From: Lewinellaceae bacterium
Lineage (GTDB): Bacteria; Bacteroidota; Bacteroidia; Chitinophagales; Saprospiraceae
DNA length: 64,000 bases
Assembly: GCA_016719605.1 (NCBI GenBank)
Contig: JADJYW010000002.1
Coordinates: 124,001 to 188,000, forward strand
Reading direction: 5' to 3'
Part shown: positions 9,801 to 18,500 of the stretch, piece by piece
Layout of the letters: the number at the start of each line of letters is the position of its first letter
Numbering within the stretch: position 1 is the stretch's first letter
Notes under the pieces: model-generated
Databases searched by the model: none
Told to the model about the DNA's origin: nothing
What the model saw: only the letters and a program-made list of their open reading frames with translations
Translations under genes and position numbers: made by a program

Positions 9801-10252
9801 CCGTTCACGTCGGCAGCGGTTGCGGCGGTTTCGAAGCCCGCTTCCGAGGCCACGCCGGCGGCATCGGTGATGTCGCGGAATTTCATCTTGCCCTCGTTTT
9901 GGTACAGGCGGTTTTTGCCGTTGCTGCAAATGAAGTAGATGTCGGGCAGGCCGTCGTTGTTGAAATCGCCAACCGCCAGGCCGCCGCCGTTGTACATGTT
10001 GATATTGGTAGCGATGTTGTTCTCGTAGGTCTCGATGATCCTGTTTTGGAAATCAATCCCGGTTTGTTCGGGCGGTAGCAGGTAGAGCGCGGGGTTGTCG
10101 GCCGTCAAAGTGGGTTCTTCTACCTGACTTGGCGGAATGGTCAGATCGCCCTTGCAGCCACTTGTACCTATAATAATAGGTGTGCAAAAAGAGAGTGCGG
10201 CGAAGAAGATCGAAATGGGGCGGTAAATTGGAGAAGCGTGTACTTTTGCCAT
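6812..10252 (-). CDS. FG-GAP/VCBS repeat lipoprotein with ASPIC/UnbV domain (CRTAC1-like)
   Basis: The 1146-residue protein begins with a hydrophobic segment and a lipobox (GTSGC, Cys near residue 33), so it is predicted to be an outer-membrane-anchored lipoprotein. Many FG-GAP repeats follow, each with a calcium-binding DxDxDGxxD-type loop (for example GDFNNDGLPDIYF, DFDNDGDLDLY, DADGDGDLDLFV), giving a beta-propeller at each end. An ASPIC/UnbV module (about residues 550-635: GASATIQYNNG, VRWPDGKTQTL) sits between them. Such proteins are common in Saprospiraceae and are often encoded near SusCD or T9SS cargo. The function is unknown; carbohydrate or protein binding is an inference. It is divergent from the gamma-carboxylase homologue and its -7 box lies inside that gene's leader. 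Confidence 0.92.
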   Translation of the reverse strand: MAKVHASPIYRPISIFFAALSFCTPIIIGTSGCKGDLTIPPSQVEEPTLTADNPALYLLPPEQTGIDFQNRIIETYENNIATNINMYNGGGLAVGDFNNDGLPDIYFICSNGKNRLYQNEGKMKFRDITDAAGVASEAGFETAATAADVNGDGWLDIYVCRAGVEINDQRRNKLFINNGPSASGAVSFTESAKAYGLDDMSAGTGANFFDFDNDGDLDLYLLNYPTEAIYTNKVEAKLGADDKYYPLLHPRAPMDTDRFYRNDGGHFTDISQAAGVWNLGYGLSVSVSDINRDGWPDVYVANDFVQPDLLYINNKNGTFTNRLADYFQHSAQHTMGTDITDFDNDGLVDIFSVDMLAANNYRRKAFLASNTQSKYTVMVQNGYFEPVVRNVLQRNNGNGTFSDVACVAGVFQTDWSWSGLVFDMNNDGLRDLHVTNGYRREVTSRDFADFTLPEIQKASGGGKKIQDLYPDFNDFLKLIPTFKVRNFCFQNKGDWTFEDVGGNWATIPAAWSCGAAWADFDADGDLDLVVNNLEQPAFVYENRSSGKPGSNYLQIKLQGNAPNAFAVGASATIQYNNGQMQYLENYPTRGIFSSVEHLLHFGIGKTTQVEKLTVRWPDGKTQTLTNVPANQRLTLKQADAAGYTAHIRPEKPAAKLFADQSAQSGIPFVHQENEYNDFENWPLNIWKVTELGPLVAVGDVNGDGLDDFYIGNAFDQPGAMYVQTPNGTFRPVSAATWAADKLYEDHGALFFDADGDGDLDLFVVSGGAEATAAQAWQNRLYINADGKGNFVKAQGAVPPSQDAALRVAAHDYDGDGDLDLFIGGRVTPAQWPLTPRSLVWRNDRTHFTDVTTEVAPAFERCGMITDLAWVNIDADPQPELIVVGEWMPVSIFKIQGGKLQNVTAQFGLEKSNGIWFRLASADLDGDGDLDLVTGNLGQNTRLNASAEGPLRCFAQDFDKNGTLDPLVAYHENGKLYPLLQKEVLNKHSPVLKKKFLYAKDYGYATADMVWPQADLDAALNLFCYTVKTCWWENKGGKFVRHDLPVQAQLAPVQGILLDDFNKDGKPDILLAGNKYGFEVETNRCDAGIGALLIGNGNGQFIWENNLNTGFFAAKEVRDLGVLRGSGGKKQVVVANNNGPVQLFQMK
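10241..10248 (+). promoter_or_regulatory. Bacteroidota -7 box (TACTTTTG) for the gamma-carboxylase homologue
   Basis: The motif matches the Bacteroidota TAnnTTTG consensus and lies 46 bases before the ATG at 10294. It overlaps the first codons of the divergent FG-GAP gene. Confidence 0.6.
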
Positions 10253-10277
10253 TGGTGAAAATTTTGAAAAAAGAACT

Positions 10278-10285
10278 CAAAGGTA
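10278..10285 (-). promoter_or_regulatory. Bacteroidota -7 box (TACCTTTG) for the FG-GAP lipoprotein gene
   Basis: Read on the minus strand the motif is TACCTTTG, 26 bases before the ATG at 10252. The divergent plus-strand box lies 30 bases away, so the two promoters face outward through each other's leader. Confidence 0.5.
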
Positions 10286-10293
10286 TCGCGATC

Positions 10294-10674
10294 ATGGGAA
10301 ATAACCAGCGGATTGGGCAGTGGCTCTCGGCGCCGGTGGATGGGAATGTGCTCGGCTTGTTCCGCTGGGTATTTGGCTTGTTCATGGCATACGAGGCTTT
10401 TGTGTATTACTCGATGGGGCTGATTGAGCAGGGCTTTCTGGCGCCCCAAATTTTGTTCAAGTTTGACGGCTTTGGTTGGGTGCACCCCTTGCCCGCACCG
10501 GCCATGTATGCCGTACTGGCTGCTATGGGTCTTTTCGCGTTGCTGGTAGCGGCGGGAGTTTGGTTTCGGTGGGCGTGCTGGGGGCTGGCATTGACGTATA
10601 CCTACATTTTCCTGCTGGAAAAAGTTACTACAACAACCACATTTACATGTTCATCCTGGTGGCTGTTCTGCTGA
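10294..10674 (+). CDS. Vitamin K-dependent gamma-carboxylase homologue (HTTM), N-terminal part, frameshifted
   Basis: The start ATG at 10294 follows a good -7 box. The product opens with the amphipathic and transmembrane segments typical of the HTTM/VKGC family (GLFRWVFGLFMAYEAFVYY, then a hydrophobic segment near residues 70-95). After the codons for LLEK at about 10622 the reading frame is lost: adding one A to the run in ggaaaaagtt restores EKSYYNNHIYMFILV, which is encoded in the next frame. Family members epoxidise reduced vitamin K and carboxylate glutamate in eukaryotes; bacterial homologues are poorly understood. Together the three fragments (10294-11659) make a normal-length protein of about 455 residues, so the gene is either recently broken or miscalled at homopolymers. 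Confidence 0.75.
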   Translation: MGNNQRIGQWLSAPVDGNVLGLFRWVFGLFMAYEAFVYYSMGLIEQGFLAPQILFKFDGFGWVHPLPAPAMYAVLAAMGLFALLVAAGVWFRWACWGLALTYTYIFLLEKVTTTTTFTCSSWWLFC

Positions 10675-11216
10675 GTGCCACCGATGCCGACCGGTTTTTG
10701 TCGTTGGGCAGAAAAAAAACAACGGCAGGGGAGGGCATGATTCCGCGCTGGCAACCATTCATCCTGCAGGCGCAGGTTGTCATTGTTTATTTCTACGGCG
10801 GGCTGACCAAATTGAAAGCCGACTGGTTGTTTCGGCAGGAGCCGGTAACAACGATGGTGCACAACATGACACTTCCCGGGTGGTTGGCGCCATATTTTCA
10901 GACCGATTTCACGATAGGCCTGCTGACTTACGGCGGCTTTTTGCTCGATATTCTGGCGCCGCTGTTGCTGTGGTACAAACCCGTACGCCGCTGGGCCTTG
11001 GTACCGTTTGTGCTTTTTCACTTGTCCAACAGCCGCATTTTTGATGATATCGGGATTTTTCCCTTCGTGATGTTGTCCGCGTTGATCCTGTTTTTTGAAA
11101 CGCACGAGATACCGGGACTGCGCCGATTGGCCAAGCCGAATGCTTCAGGGGGACGGAGCGCAAAAAGCAGGGCGAACAGGGCGTGTCCCGGCTGTCTGCT
11201 ACGCCGGATTGGGTAA
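10476..11216 (+). CDS. Gamma-carboxylase homologue, central catalytic part (frame 2 fragment)
   Basis: The genuine family sequence runs here from about 10627 to 11150; the codons before that are a shadow of the previous frame. It includes QAQVVIVYFYGGLTKLKADW, which lines up with the human GGCX segment IYFxAGxKKLDADW and keeps the lysine equivalent to catalytic Lys218. Further transmembrane segments follow, including the family-typical stretch FHLSNSRIFDDIGIFPF. The frame is lost again near the G run at 11147-11152: one more G would join ASGGTERKKQGEQGVSR to the next fragment. Confidence 0.7.
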   Translation: MGAPLARTGHVCRTGCYGSFRVAGSGGSLVSVGVLGAGIDVYLHFPAGKSYYNNHIYMFILVAVLLSATDADRFLSLGRKKTTAGEGMIPRWQPFILQAQVVIVYFYGGLTKLKADWLFRQEPVTTMVHNMTLPGWLAPYFQTDFTIGLLTYGGFLLDILAPLLLWYKPVRRWALVPFVLFHLSNSRIFDDIGIFPFVMLSALILFFETHEIPGLRRLAKPNASGGRSAKSRANRACPGCLLRRIG

Positions 11217-11659
11217 AAAAGAGCCTGATTATTTTTTTTGTGCTGCAATTGCTGCTCCCGTTTCGAGGATTTTTTCTGCCCAACGACATGGATTGGACAG
11301 GTATCGGAAAAAATTTTTCCTGGCGGATGAAAGTGGACACCCGACCATGCGACACGTTTGAATTTACCGTCCGACACCCGGAAACCGGCCAAATCTACCC
11401 GGTTCAGGTACAATCATTCGTCAATCCGGCACAAATCCTGAACATGACCACAGATGCCCGGGCGGTAGCAGCGTTTGCACGGCGGGTCCGCGAGGAGGCT
11501 GCCCGGGGCGGTGTGCCGAACGCCATTGTGAACGCCCGTATTTCGGTGCGGTACAACGGCCGCCCGGCCCAGCTGTTCGTGAAACCGGATGTGGATTTGG
11601 CTTCGGTTTCCTACAGTCCGTTTGTCCGGTTGGACTGGGTGCTGCCTTTGAATAAGTAA
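11183..11659 (+). CDS. Gamma-carboxylase homologue, C-terminal part (frame 3 fragment)
   Basis: This fragment holds the last transmembrane helix (SLIIFFVLQLLLPFRGFF) and the soluble C-terminal region typical of bacterial VKGC proteins: FSWRMKV, a beta-rich HPETGQ segment, and ISVRYNGRPAQLFVKPDVDL. It ends at a clear stop. The start codon assigned is GTG at 11183, but the fragment is best read as the end of the gene that begins at 10294. Confidence 0.72.
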   Translation: MSRLSATPDWVKKSLIIFFVLQLLLPFRGFFLPNDMDWTGIGKNFSWRMKVDTRPCDTFEFTVRHPETGQIYPVQVQSFVNPAQILNMTTDARAVAAFARRVREEAARGGVPNAIVNARISVRYNGRPAQLFVKPDVDLASVSYSPFVRLDWVLPLNK

Positions 11660-11682
11660 GCAATTTAAAATCAAAGCTTTGC

Positions 11683-11690
11683 TATTTTTG
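11683..11690 (+). promoter_or_regulatory. Candidate -7 box (TATTTTTG) in a long intergenic region
   Basis: The motif fits TAnnTTTG and stands 24 bases after the stop of the gamma-carboxylase homologue. It could start a transcript with a long leader for the secreted protein at 12242. The rest of 11660-12241 holds one 43-codon reading frame (12051-12182) and a weak stem near 11779-11811 (GAGGGTG with CGCCCTC); nothing else is recognisable. Confidence 0.35.
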
Positions 11691-12050
11691 TCCAAGGTTA
11701 CACCTGTGGTACCCGAGAAAAAAAACATCTTTGATACGCTACTTATGAAAAGTAGAAATATATTTGTGCCGTCTTTTGGGAGGGTGTAGCGTTTTTAGCG
11801 CCCTCTTTAATCCGAGTTGTTTCATGAAAAGCAAGTGCGCCGTGTAATTTTCCTCATAAACACGCGCCGATCGCGACTCCGCACAACAGGTTTCCGTTCT
11901 CCTTCTTTTCATGTTCTCCCGGTTTGAATTTGGCAGGATTTTTGCCTGCTTGTGTTTTGCTATTTAGCCTGCATGCAGGCATCAAATGCCTTGAAACGCC
12001 TCTATTGTCAATAAACTGACCTTTAAGTGCGGGATTGCATTTTTAATCTC

Positions 12051-12182
12051 ATGAAAAGAAACTCTACCATTTTTTCTGCCCATTCTTTTGATCGCCCGGG
12101 TGTTGTCGCTAAAACAACCCCCTTTTCTGCATATAGCAACGAGTATGCTGCTGGTGGTTCCAATCAACCTGTCTGTTTTTGA
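12051..12182 (+). CDS. Possible 43-residue peptide
   Basis: This short reading frame starts MKRNSTIFSAHSFDRPGVV. Its initiation context (TTTTTAATCTC before ATGAAA) closely resembles those of the next two genes (TTTTTTATCAC before ATGAAA at 12242; AAATTTCATCTC before ATGAAA at 12733), which argues for translation. It has no recognised domain and no clear signal peptide. It may equally be a chance frame in the leader of the downstream gene. Confidence 0.25.
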   Translation: MKRNSTIFSAHSFDRPGVVAKTTPFSAYSNEYAAGGSNQPVCF

Positions 12183-12241
12183 TTTGACCGGACGCAAGCA
12201 AAATCATCAATTCAACATTTTTAACTTAAATTTTTTATCAC

Positions 12242-12667
12242 ATGAAAAAAACGTTTGCAAATTTCGTCCAGAAGTCTCTGGTGGCTGCGCTGCTTGTCTT
12301 TGGCACGCTGCTCCTGGGTACTTCGCGCGCCGAGGCGCAGTCGTCTGGCGCAGAGACATGGCCGACCAACTGGGTAGATTCCGGTGAGGCTATGCTCCGC
12401 GTGAAAGCCGATGTGGATGCGCTGCGCAACGATCCGTTGGTTCAGACCGTGGGATCGGACAGCAACATCCGCGTACATTATTACAAGGCGACCTACAACC
12501 TGCTCGCAGGAGGTATGGAAGTACCTGCCGCAATTGTCTCCGCATTGGGCCCAACCGGCGGCAATCCGGCGCTCGAAACCGGTATCGCTCCGGCACCCGG
12601 GGTGAATCTGAACGGTGCACAGCGCGACAACCTGCTTAATTACATGAAAAACAGGCTTTCGCTCTAA
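12242..12667 (+). CDS. Small secreted protein of unknown function
   Basis: The 141-residue product has a clear signal peptide (MKKTFANFVQKS, hydrophobic core AALLVFGTLLLG, probable cleavage after SRAEA). The mature part of about 110 residues starts with a Ser/Gly/Thr stretch and continues with a predicted helical region (ALRNDPLVQ) and a C-terminal segment AQRDNLLNYMKNRLSL. No family was recognised. It lies 65 bases before the start of giant gene B in the same direction with a very similar start context, so co-expression and a role with the surface protein are plausible but unproven. Confidence 0.75.
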   Translation: MKKTFANFVQKSLVAALLVFGTLLLGTSRAEAQSSGAETWPTNWVDSGEAMLRVKADVDALRNDPLVQTVGSDSNIRVHYYKATYNLLAGGMEVPAAIVSALGPTGGNPALETGIAPAPGVNLNGAQRDNLLNYMKNRLSL

Positions 12668-12732
12668 AATTTCCTGGATTTCGATCCTGAATTTACTTTT
12701 ATCTCTTGAATTTTTTAAACAAATTTCATCTC

Positions 12733-15597
12733 ATGAAAAAGAGAAATACCACACTATGGGTCTTGGCGATGCTGGGATGTCTCGTATCTTTCGAGGCATT
12801 CTCCCAGGCAACGGTCTTGCACCCTACCGCGGGTAATGCCGGCACCTTCACCATTGGAGCAGGCGGCAATACCTTTTACAACTATTATGACAATGGCGGC
12901 CCCGGTGGCGCATACGCCAGCAACATCTTCGACAGTCAAGTCACATTCGCACCGAGCAATGCCACGACGAACCGCGTGCGCGTAGCTTTCTCTTCCTTCA
13001 ACACGGAAGGTTCGTTTGACTTCCTGTACATTTACAACAACAACGTGTCCGCGCTTGGCAGCCCCAACCTGATTGGCGGCTATGACGGGGCTAACAACCC
13101 GGGTACAATCATTGCCAACCAGGGCATTGGCGCCGTCGGCGCCAACCCGTCGGAGTCGCTCTCTTTCCGCTTCTTCTCGGACTTCATCGTCACCAGCACC
13201 GGTTGGGCGGCTGTCGTGGACCAGGTGGCTAAAATCACCTGCAACCTGACACCTGCAGCCAACGTAACGGTGAGCGCTTCGGCCAATGCTTGCCCGGGTG
13301 CACTGCTCATCAACTCCCCGGCATTCGCTCCGGCTGGGTGCGCTGCTACCCTGCAACTGCAGTACAGCGTGAACGGCGGTGCGTTCCAGAACGTGGCACA
13401 GCCGATCCCGGCACAAATTTCGGTAAGTGGCCTTTCGCTGGGTGTGAATGTACTGTCCTGGCGTCTGCTTGACCCGGCCAGCGGCAACCTGATCAGCCAG
13501 GGTAACCAGACGGTGACCGTGGTGGACAATATCCCGCCCACGATTACTTGCCCGCAGAACATCATTGCCAACCTGAGTCCTGGCGAATGCTGCCGCTTTG
13601 TTTCGTGGCCCGATGCAACAGCAACGGACAACTGTCCGCTTTTGGCTCCTGGCCCCGCCCAGCTGCTCCAGCAGAATGTTGCTTTCACAAACTATTGGAC
13701 GGGTTATGCCGTCAATCTGGAGAACCTGAGCACCACCCAGGCGATGAATGTCACCGGTGTGAACGTACAGGCCTCCCTTGCAGGTGCCGGCTCGGGCACC
13801 TACAACCTGCGTGCATACATGAAACTCGGCACGCATGTAGGCTTCACAGCCAATGCTGCTGCCTGGACACTCGTAGGCAGCGTGAACGTTGCTATTACTG
13901 CCGGCTTCCCGACGGTACTGCTGTATAATATTCCGTTCAATTCCGGCTTCCAGATTCCTGCCGGCGGTATTGGCGGTCTTTATGTGGTAGCCAACAACGG
14001 TTCGGGTACTGCTGTACGCGTCGTCGCTACCATTGGTAATGCACCGACGCAAGACGCCAACCTGCGCATCAACCAGACCCCGGGCAACTGGGTGAACAAC
14101 CTGTTTGGCGGTGTTGCTTTCGCCGGTGAAAACCCGCGTCCGCAATTGCGCGTTTCCTACAACATGCAGATTGACAAGAAGCCGATTCAAATCGCCGGCC
14201 CGATCTCCGGTACGGAACTCTGCAAAGAAAACTCCCCTTACACGGTTGTGTACAGCGTAGATGATGCGCAAGGCCTTACGGCAACGTGCTCGTTCACAAT
14301 CACCATCAATCCGTTCCAGAACGCAATCCAGTCGCTGATCTGCAATGACCAGGTTCAGATATCCCTTGACCCGGATTGCAAGGCGACCATTGGCGCCGAC
14401 CAGGTTCTGGAGGGTGGCCCATACCGCTGCTATGACGACTATCTCGTCGAACTCGACAAGACACTTCCTTTCGGCAACGGCCCGTGGGAACTACCCGTAC
14501 TCGGCCCTGGCGACGTGGGTAAAACCTACCAGGTTCGCGTAACTGACCCGCTAACCGGCAACAAGTGCTGGGGTAATATCACGGTTGAAGACAAGTTTGC
14601 TCCGGTACTCGATTGTCCTTCCGCCATTATTCCCTGCAACATTGCACCGGATCCGCTTCCGATTGATGCATGCCCGGTGGTTATCGGCGGCAACAAAATT
14701 ATTGAGCAGAATGTGGCCTTTACCAACTACTGGACGGGTTACATGAATGACCTCCGGAATCTGGGTGGCGCTCCTGTTACGATTAATGCTACGAAAGTGC
14801 AGGCGTCGCTTGCAGGTGCTGCTGCCGGTACATACAACATCAAAGCGTATATGCGCTTGGGTTCGTTTGTCGGATTTGCCGGTGCTGCAACAGGCTGGAC
14901 GCTCTGTGGCGACGTGAATGTGAACGTCACTGCGGGTTTCCCCACGGTTCTGCTTTATGATGTTCCCTTTACGACGCCGTTTACGATACCTGGCGGCCAA
15001 ACGGCCGGTTTCTACATCGTAGCCAACAACGGTAATGGTACAACGGTGCGCATGGTAGCACAGCTCGGCAATGCACCGACGGAAGACGGTACCCTGCGTA
15101 TCGTCAACAACCCGGGTCGCTGGGTCAACAACCTGTTTGGTGGCGAGGCTTTCCCGGGTGAGAATCCGCGGCCGCAAATTGCATTCACCTACAGCTCGGA
15201 GCTGAAAGCGTGTGTGCCGCTGCCGAATGGCTTGCTCAGCCAGAATGTTACCAAAAATGGTGATAACTGGGTCGTGAATGCCGGCGCCGGTGTTCCGGTA
15301 TTGGACGCTTGCTCCAATGTCACCCTGTCGTATAATGATGTTTCGGTTGACCGTGACTGTGCTTCGGGCTTTACCAAGACGATCACACGCACCTGGACGG
15401 CTCGTGATGCCAGTGGCAACACGAAAACCTGCAACCAGATCATTGATCTGATTCGTCCGAAATTGGGTGATATCATATGCCCACTCAACCTGGACGGTCT
15501 TGATGGTCGCCCATTCATGACTATTGCACAGTATAACGCACTTCCTGCTGGTGGCCCACCGGCATGTATGGCCAGGGGATGTAGCTACACCTCCTAA
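12733..15597 (+). CDS. Giant CUB/HYR T9SS surface protein, copy B, N-terminal part
   Basis: The ATG at 12733 opens a signal peptide (MKKRNTTLWVLAMLGCLVSF, cleavage near SFSQA). A CUB-like domain comes next (about residues 22-155: SFDFLYIYNN, ...VTSTGWAAVV). Then come HYR-type modules (DNIPPTITCPQNI... DNCPLL) alternating with two related beta-rich modules (for example QNVAFTNYWTGYAVNLENL and QNVAFTNYWTGYMNDLRNL, about 13670-14160 and 14700-15190) that appear to be an internal duplication. The frame ends early at 15597. Removing one G from the run at 15575-15578 joins ACMARDVATPPNIRS to the next frame, so the break is a single-base insertion at a homopolymer. Unlike the C-terminal half, this part is well diverged from copy A. 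Cell-surface adhesion or polymer binding is inferred. Confidence 0.85.
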   Translation: MKKRNTTLWVLAMLGCLVSFEAFSQATVLHPTAGNAGTFTIGAGGNTFYNYYDNGGPGGAYASNIFDSQVTFAPSNATTNRVRVAFSSFNTEGSFDFLYIYNNNVSALGSPNLIGGYDGANNPGTIIANQGIGAVGANPSESLSFRFFSDFIVTSTGWAAVVDQVAKITCNLTPAANVTVSASANACPGALLINSPAFAPAGCAATLQLQYSVNGGAFQNVAQPIPAQISVSGLSLGVNVLSWRLLDPASGNLISQGNQTVTVVDNIPPTITCPQNIIANLSPGECCRFVSWPDATATDNCPLLAPGPAQLLQQNVAFTNYWTGYAVNLENLSTTQAMNVTGVNVQASLAGAGSGTYNLRAYMKLGTHVGFTANAAAWTLVGSVNVAITAGFPTVLLYNIPFNSGFQIPAGGIGGLYVVANNGSGTAVRVVATIGNAPTQDANLRINQTPGNWVNNLFGGVAFAGENPRPQLRVSYNMQIDKKPIQIAGPISGTELCKENSPYTVVYSVDDAQGLTATCSFTITINPFQNAIQSLICNDQVQISLDPDCKATIGADQVLEGGPYRCYDDYLVELDKTLPFGNGPWELPVLGPGDVGKTYQVRVTDPLTGNKCWGNITVEDKFAPVLDCPSAIIPCNIAPDPLPIDACPVVIGGNKIIEQNVAFTNYWTGYMNDLRNLGGAPVTINATKVQASLAGAAAGTYNIKAYMRLGSFVGFAGAATGWTLCGDVNVNVTAGFPTVLLYDVPFTTPFTIPGGQTAGFYIVANNGNGTTVRMVAQLGNAPTEDGTLRIVNNPGRWVNNLFGGEAFPGENPRPQIAFTYSSELKACVPLPNGLLSQNVTKNGDNWVVNAGAGVPVLDACSNVTLSYNDVSVDRDCASGFTKTITRTWTARDASGNTKTCNQIIDLIRPKLGDIICPLNLDGLDGRPFMTIAQYNALPAGGPPACMARGCSYTS

Positions 15598-18500
15598 CAT
15601 TCGTTCTCTTTTTGCTGCCGAATATGCTTATCCAACCTATAGCGGCGGAGCCGATGGCTGCTCTATTGGCTGGTCGTACAACGATGCCGTGGTTGATGTT
15701 TGCGACGGTACGTTCAAGATCCGCCGTGTATGGACAATAATTGACTGGTGCACGAGCGAATCCAAAGAGTGTGTACAAATCATCAAGGTTGTGGACGACG
15801 AAGCGCCGACCTTCACCTGCCCGGCCGACCTGACCGTGACCACGGATCCGTTTACCTGCTGTGGCACGGCCGACTTGCCGGACTTCATCGTGACCGACAA
15901 CGGCTCGCGCATTGACAAAGTGAGCGCTGTGGTTTACGGTATTGATCCGCAAACGCAACAGCAAATTGGTACGTTCAATGTGGATGGTTTTGCTTCCGAC
16001 TTCCCGGGCAACAACTACTGGGACAACGACACGCTGGCCGTTATGGGCAGCACGCCGTGTTTGCCCCAGGGCCGCCACCGGGTGGTGTACACGGTTGAAG
16101 ACAACTGCGGCAATTCCCGTACTTGTCAGTTCTTCCTGACGATCCGCGACCTCACGCCGCCGGTACCGGCTTGTGATGAGTTCACGGTAGTAGCGATTGG
16201 CGGTGATGATCCGTTCGACTGCTACGGCCCCGCCGGTTTCCAGAATGTTCCGCCGGCTCTTGGCTCGTGCGAGTTCGCCGGTGTGACGTGGGTTAAAGCC
16301 ACGACGTTCGACGATGGTTCTTATGACAACTGCGGTACCATTCGCTTCTCGGTTCGCCGTATGGCTGATCCGGTGAATGGGTACAGTGATTGTATTGACA
16401 ACCTGAACTCGATTCGCGGTACACCTGGCTGTGCCAGCCTGTTCCCCTCCTTCCCGAGCGAATTTGAGCGCGCCATTTCCGAAGGCGACTCGATCAAGTT
16501 CTACTGCTGCGAGGTAGGCACGACCCAAATGGTCATTCTGCGTGTCACCCAGTTGGACGCCAACGGCAACCCGGTAATCCTTCCGGACGGTTCGTCGGTA
16601 TCCAACGAGTGCATGGTGGAAATATCGGTACAAGACAAGATCAAACCCGTATGCACGCCTCCGGCGAACGTTACGGTATCGTGCGAGAGCTTCGACCCGA
16701 GCCTGTGGGCTTACGGCAAGCCGACGGTTGTTGATAACTGCTGCTTAGACACTGGTGTTGAATACCAGGGCCAGTGCGGTTTGACACACACGACGAACAT
16801 TTCGCTGTTCGACACGGTGTGTAACCGCGGTGTGATCACGCGTACGTTCCGCGCCTTCGACTGCCATGGCAACTCGAGTTCGTGCACACAGCGTGTGACG
16901 GCCACTTACGGTCAGGACTACTTCGTACGCTTCCCGGACGACAAGATCGTGACCTCTTGCAACGGTACCCCCGACTACGGTCAGCCGACGTTCTTCGGCG
17001 AGAACTGCGAATTGCTGGGCGTATCGCACGAAGACGAAGTGTTCACGGTGGTGCCCGACGCTTGCTACAAGATCGAGCGCACCTGGACGGTGATCAACTG
17101 GTGTTCGTACAACCCGAACCTGGGTTGCACGGAGATTCCGAATCCGAACCCGAACATAATCACGAATGCTCCGCAGAACCTGCCTGGCCCGATCATTTCG
17201 CCTGCCGGCACACCGGCACCGTGGAACCCGACGACGGTAGCCGTTTCGCCCGGCGCCACACCCACGAACTACGCGGTGTTCTACACCGGCGGCATGTACA
17301 ACGGTGTACAAATACCGAACATCGGCAGCAACAACTGCTACAAGTACAAGCAAATCATCAAGGTAATAGACACGCAGAAGCCGATCATTGCGGACTGCCC
17401 GGCCAGCCCGGATACGGTTTGCGACATAACGGCGAATAACGCCCAGTTGTGGAATGAAATGTACTGGTGGGATGCAACGATCGCCAGCCATGACCTGTGC
17501 GAAGGCCCGACGGATCTTTCGATCACGGCTACGGACTTGTGCTCGGATACGAGCGTGAGCATCCGCTACCTGTTGTTCCTGGACCTGGACGGCGACGGCA
17601 CAATGGAGACGGTGATCAACAGCAATCAAACAGGCCTTGGCGGTCTGGGCTGGAACGCCGTACCGTTTGGCAACGCTGCCGGCGGCCCTGGCACTGTTCG
17701 CCAGTTTGACGAGCGTTCGGTTCCGGCCAACCAGAAGTGGGGTTTTGCGTTGCAGACGACGACGAGCGGTGTCAACAAGACCGGTTCGGTACGCTGGAAC
17801 ACGCAACAGGCACAGGGCACTTATGTGGTACCTGAATTGCCGTACGGCGTACACAAAATCAAGTGGTTTGTAGAAGACGGCTGCGGCAACGAGCAGACTT
17901 GCGAGTACATCTTCGAAGTGAAGGACTGCAAGAAACCTACGGTTGTTTGCATCAATGGTCTGAGCGTGAATATCATGCCGACGAAGATGGTGGCGCTGTG
18001 GGATACCGACTTCCTGCAGTACACGGAAGACAACTGCACGCCTGCCAATCGTTTGGTTACGGCCATTCGCAAGGCTGGTCAGGGCACGGGCTTCCCGCGC
18101 AACCCGGACGGTACGCCACAAAAAGTGGTTACGTTCACCTGCAACGAGTTGGGTCAGCAGAATGTGGAGCCGTGGTCGATTGACTTGGCCGGCAACGCAG
18201 ACTTCTGTCTGACGTATGTAATTGTACAGGACAACATGGGTGCTTGCCAGAACAACACCGCTACGGTAGCCGGTGCGCTGACGACAGAGTCGAGCAACGG
18301 TTTGGAAGACGCTTCCATTTCGCTGACGGGTACGGTTCCTGCCGTGAACCTGACGGCAGTGACGGATGCTGCAGGCCAGTTCTCGATTCCGGGCGTTCCG
18401 ACGCCGGGCAACTACACGGTTACACCGATGAAAGACAACGATCCGCTGAACGGCGTTTCGACGTTTGACCTGGTGCTGATCAACAAGCACATCTTGGGCC

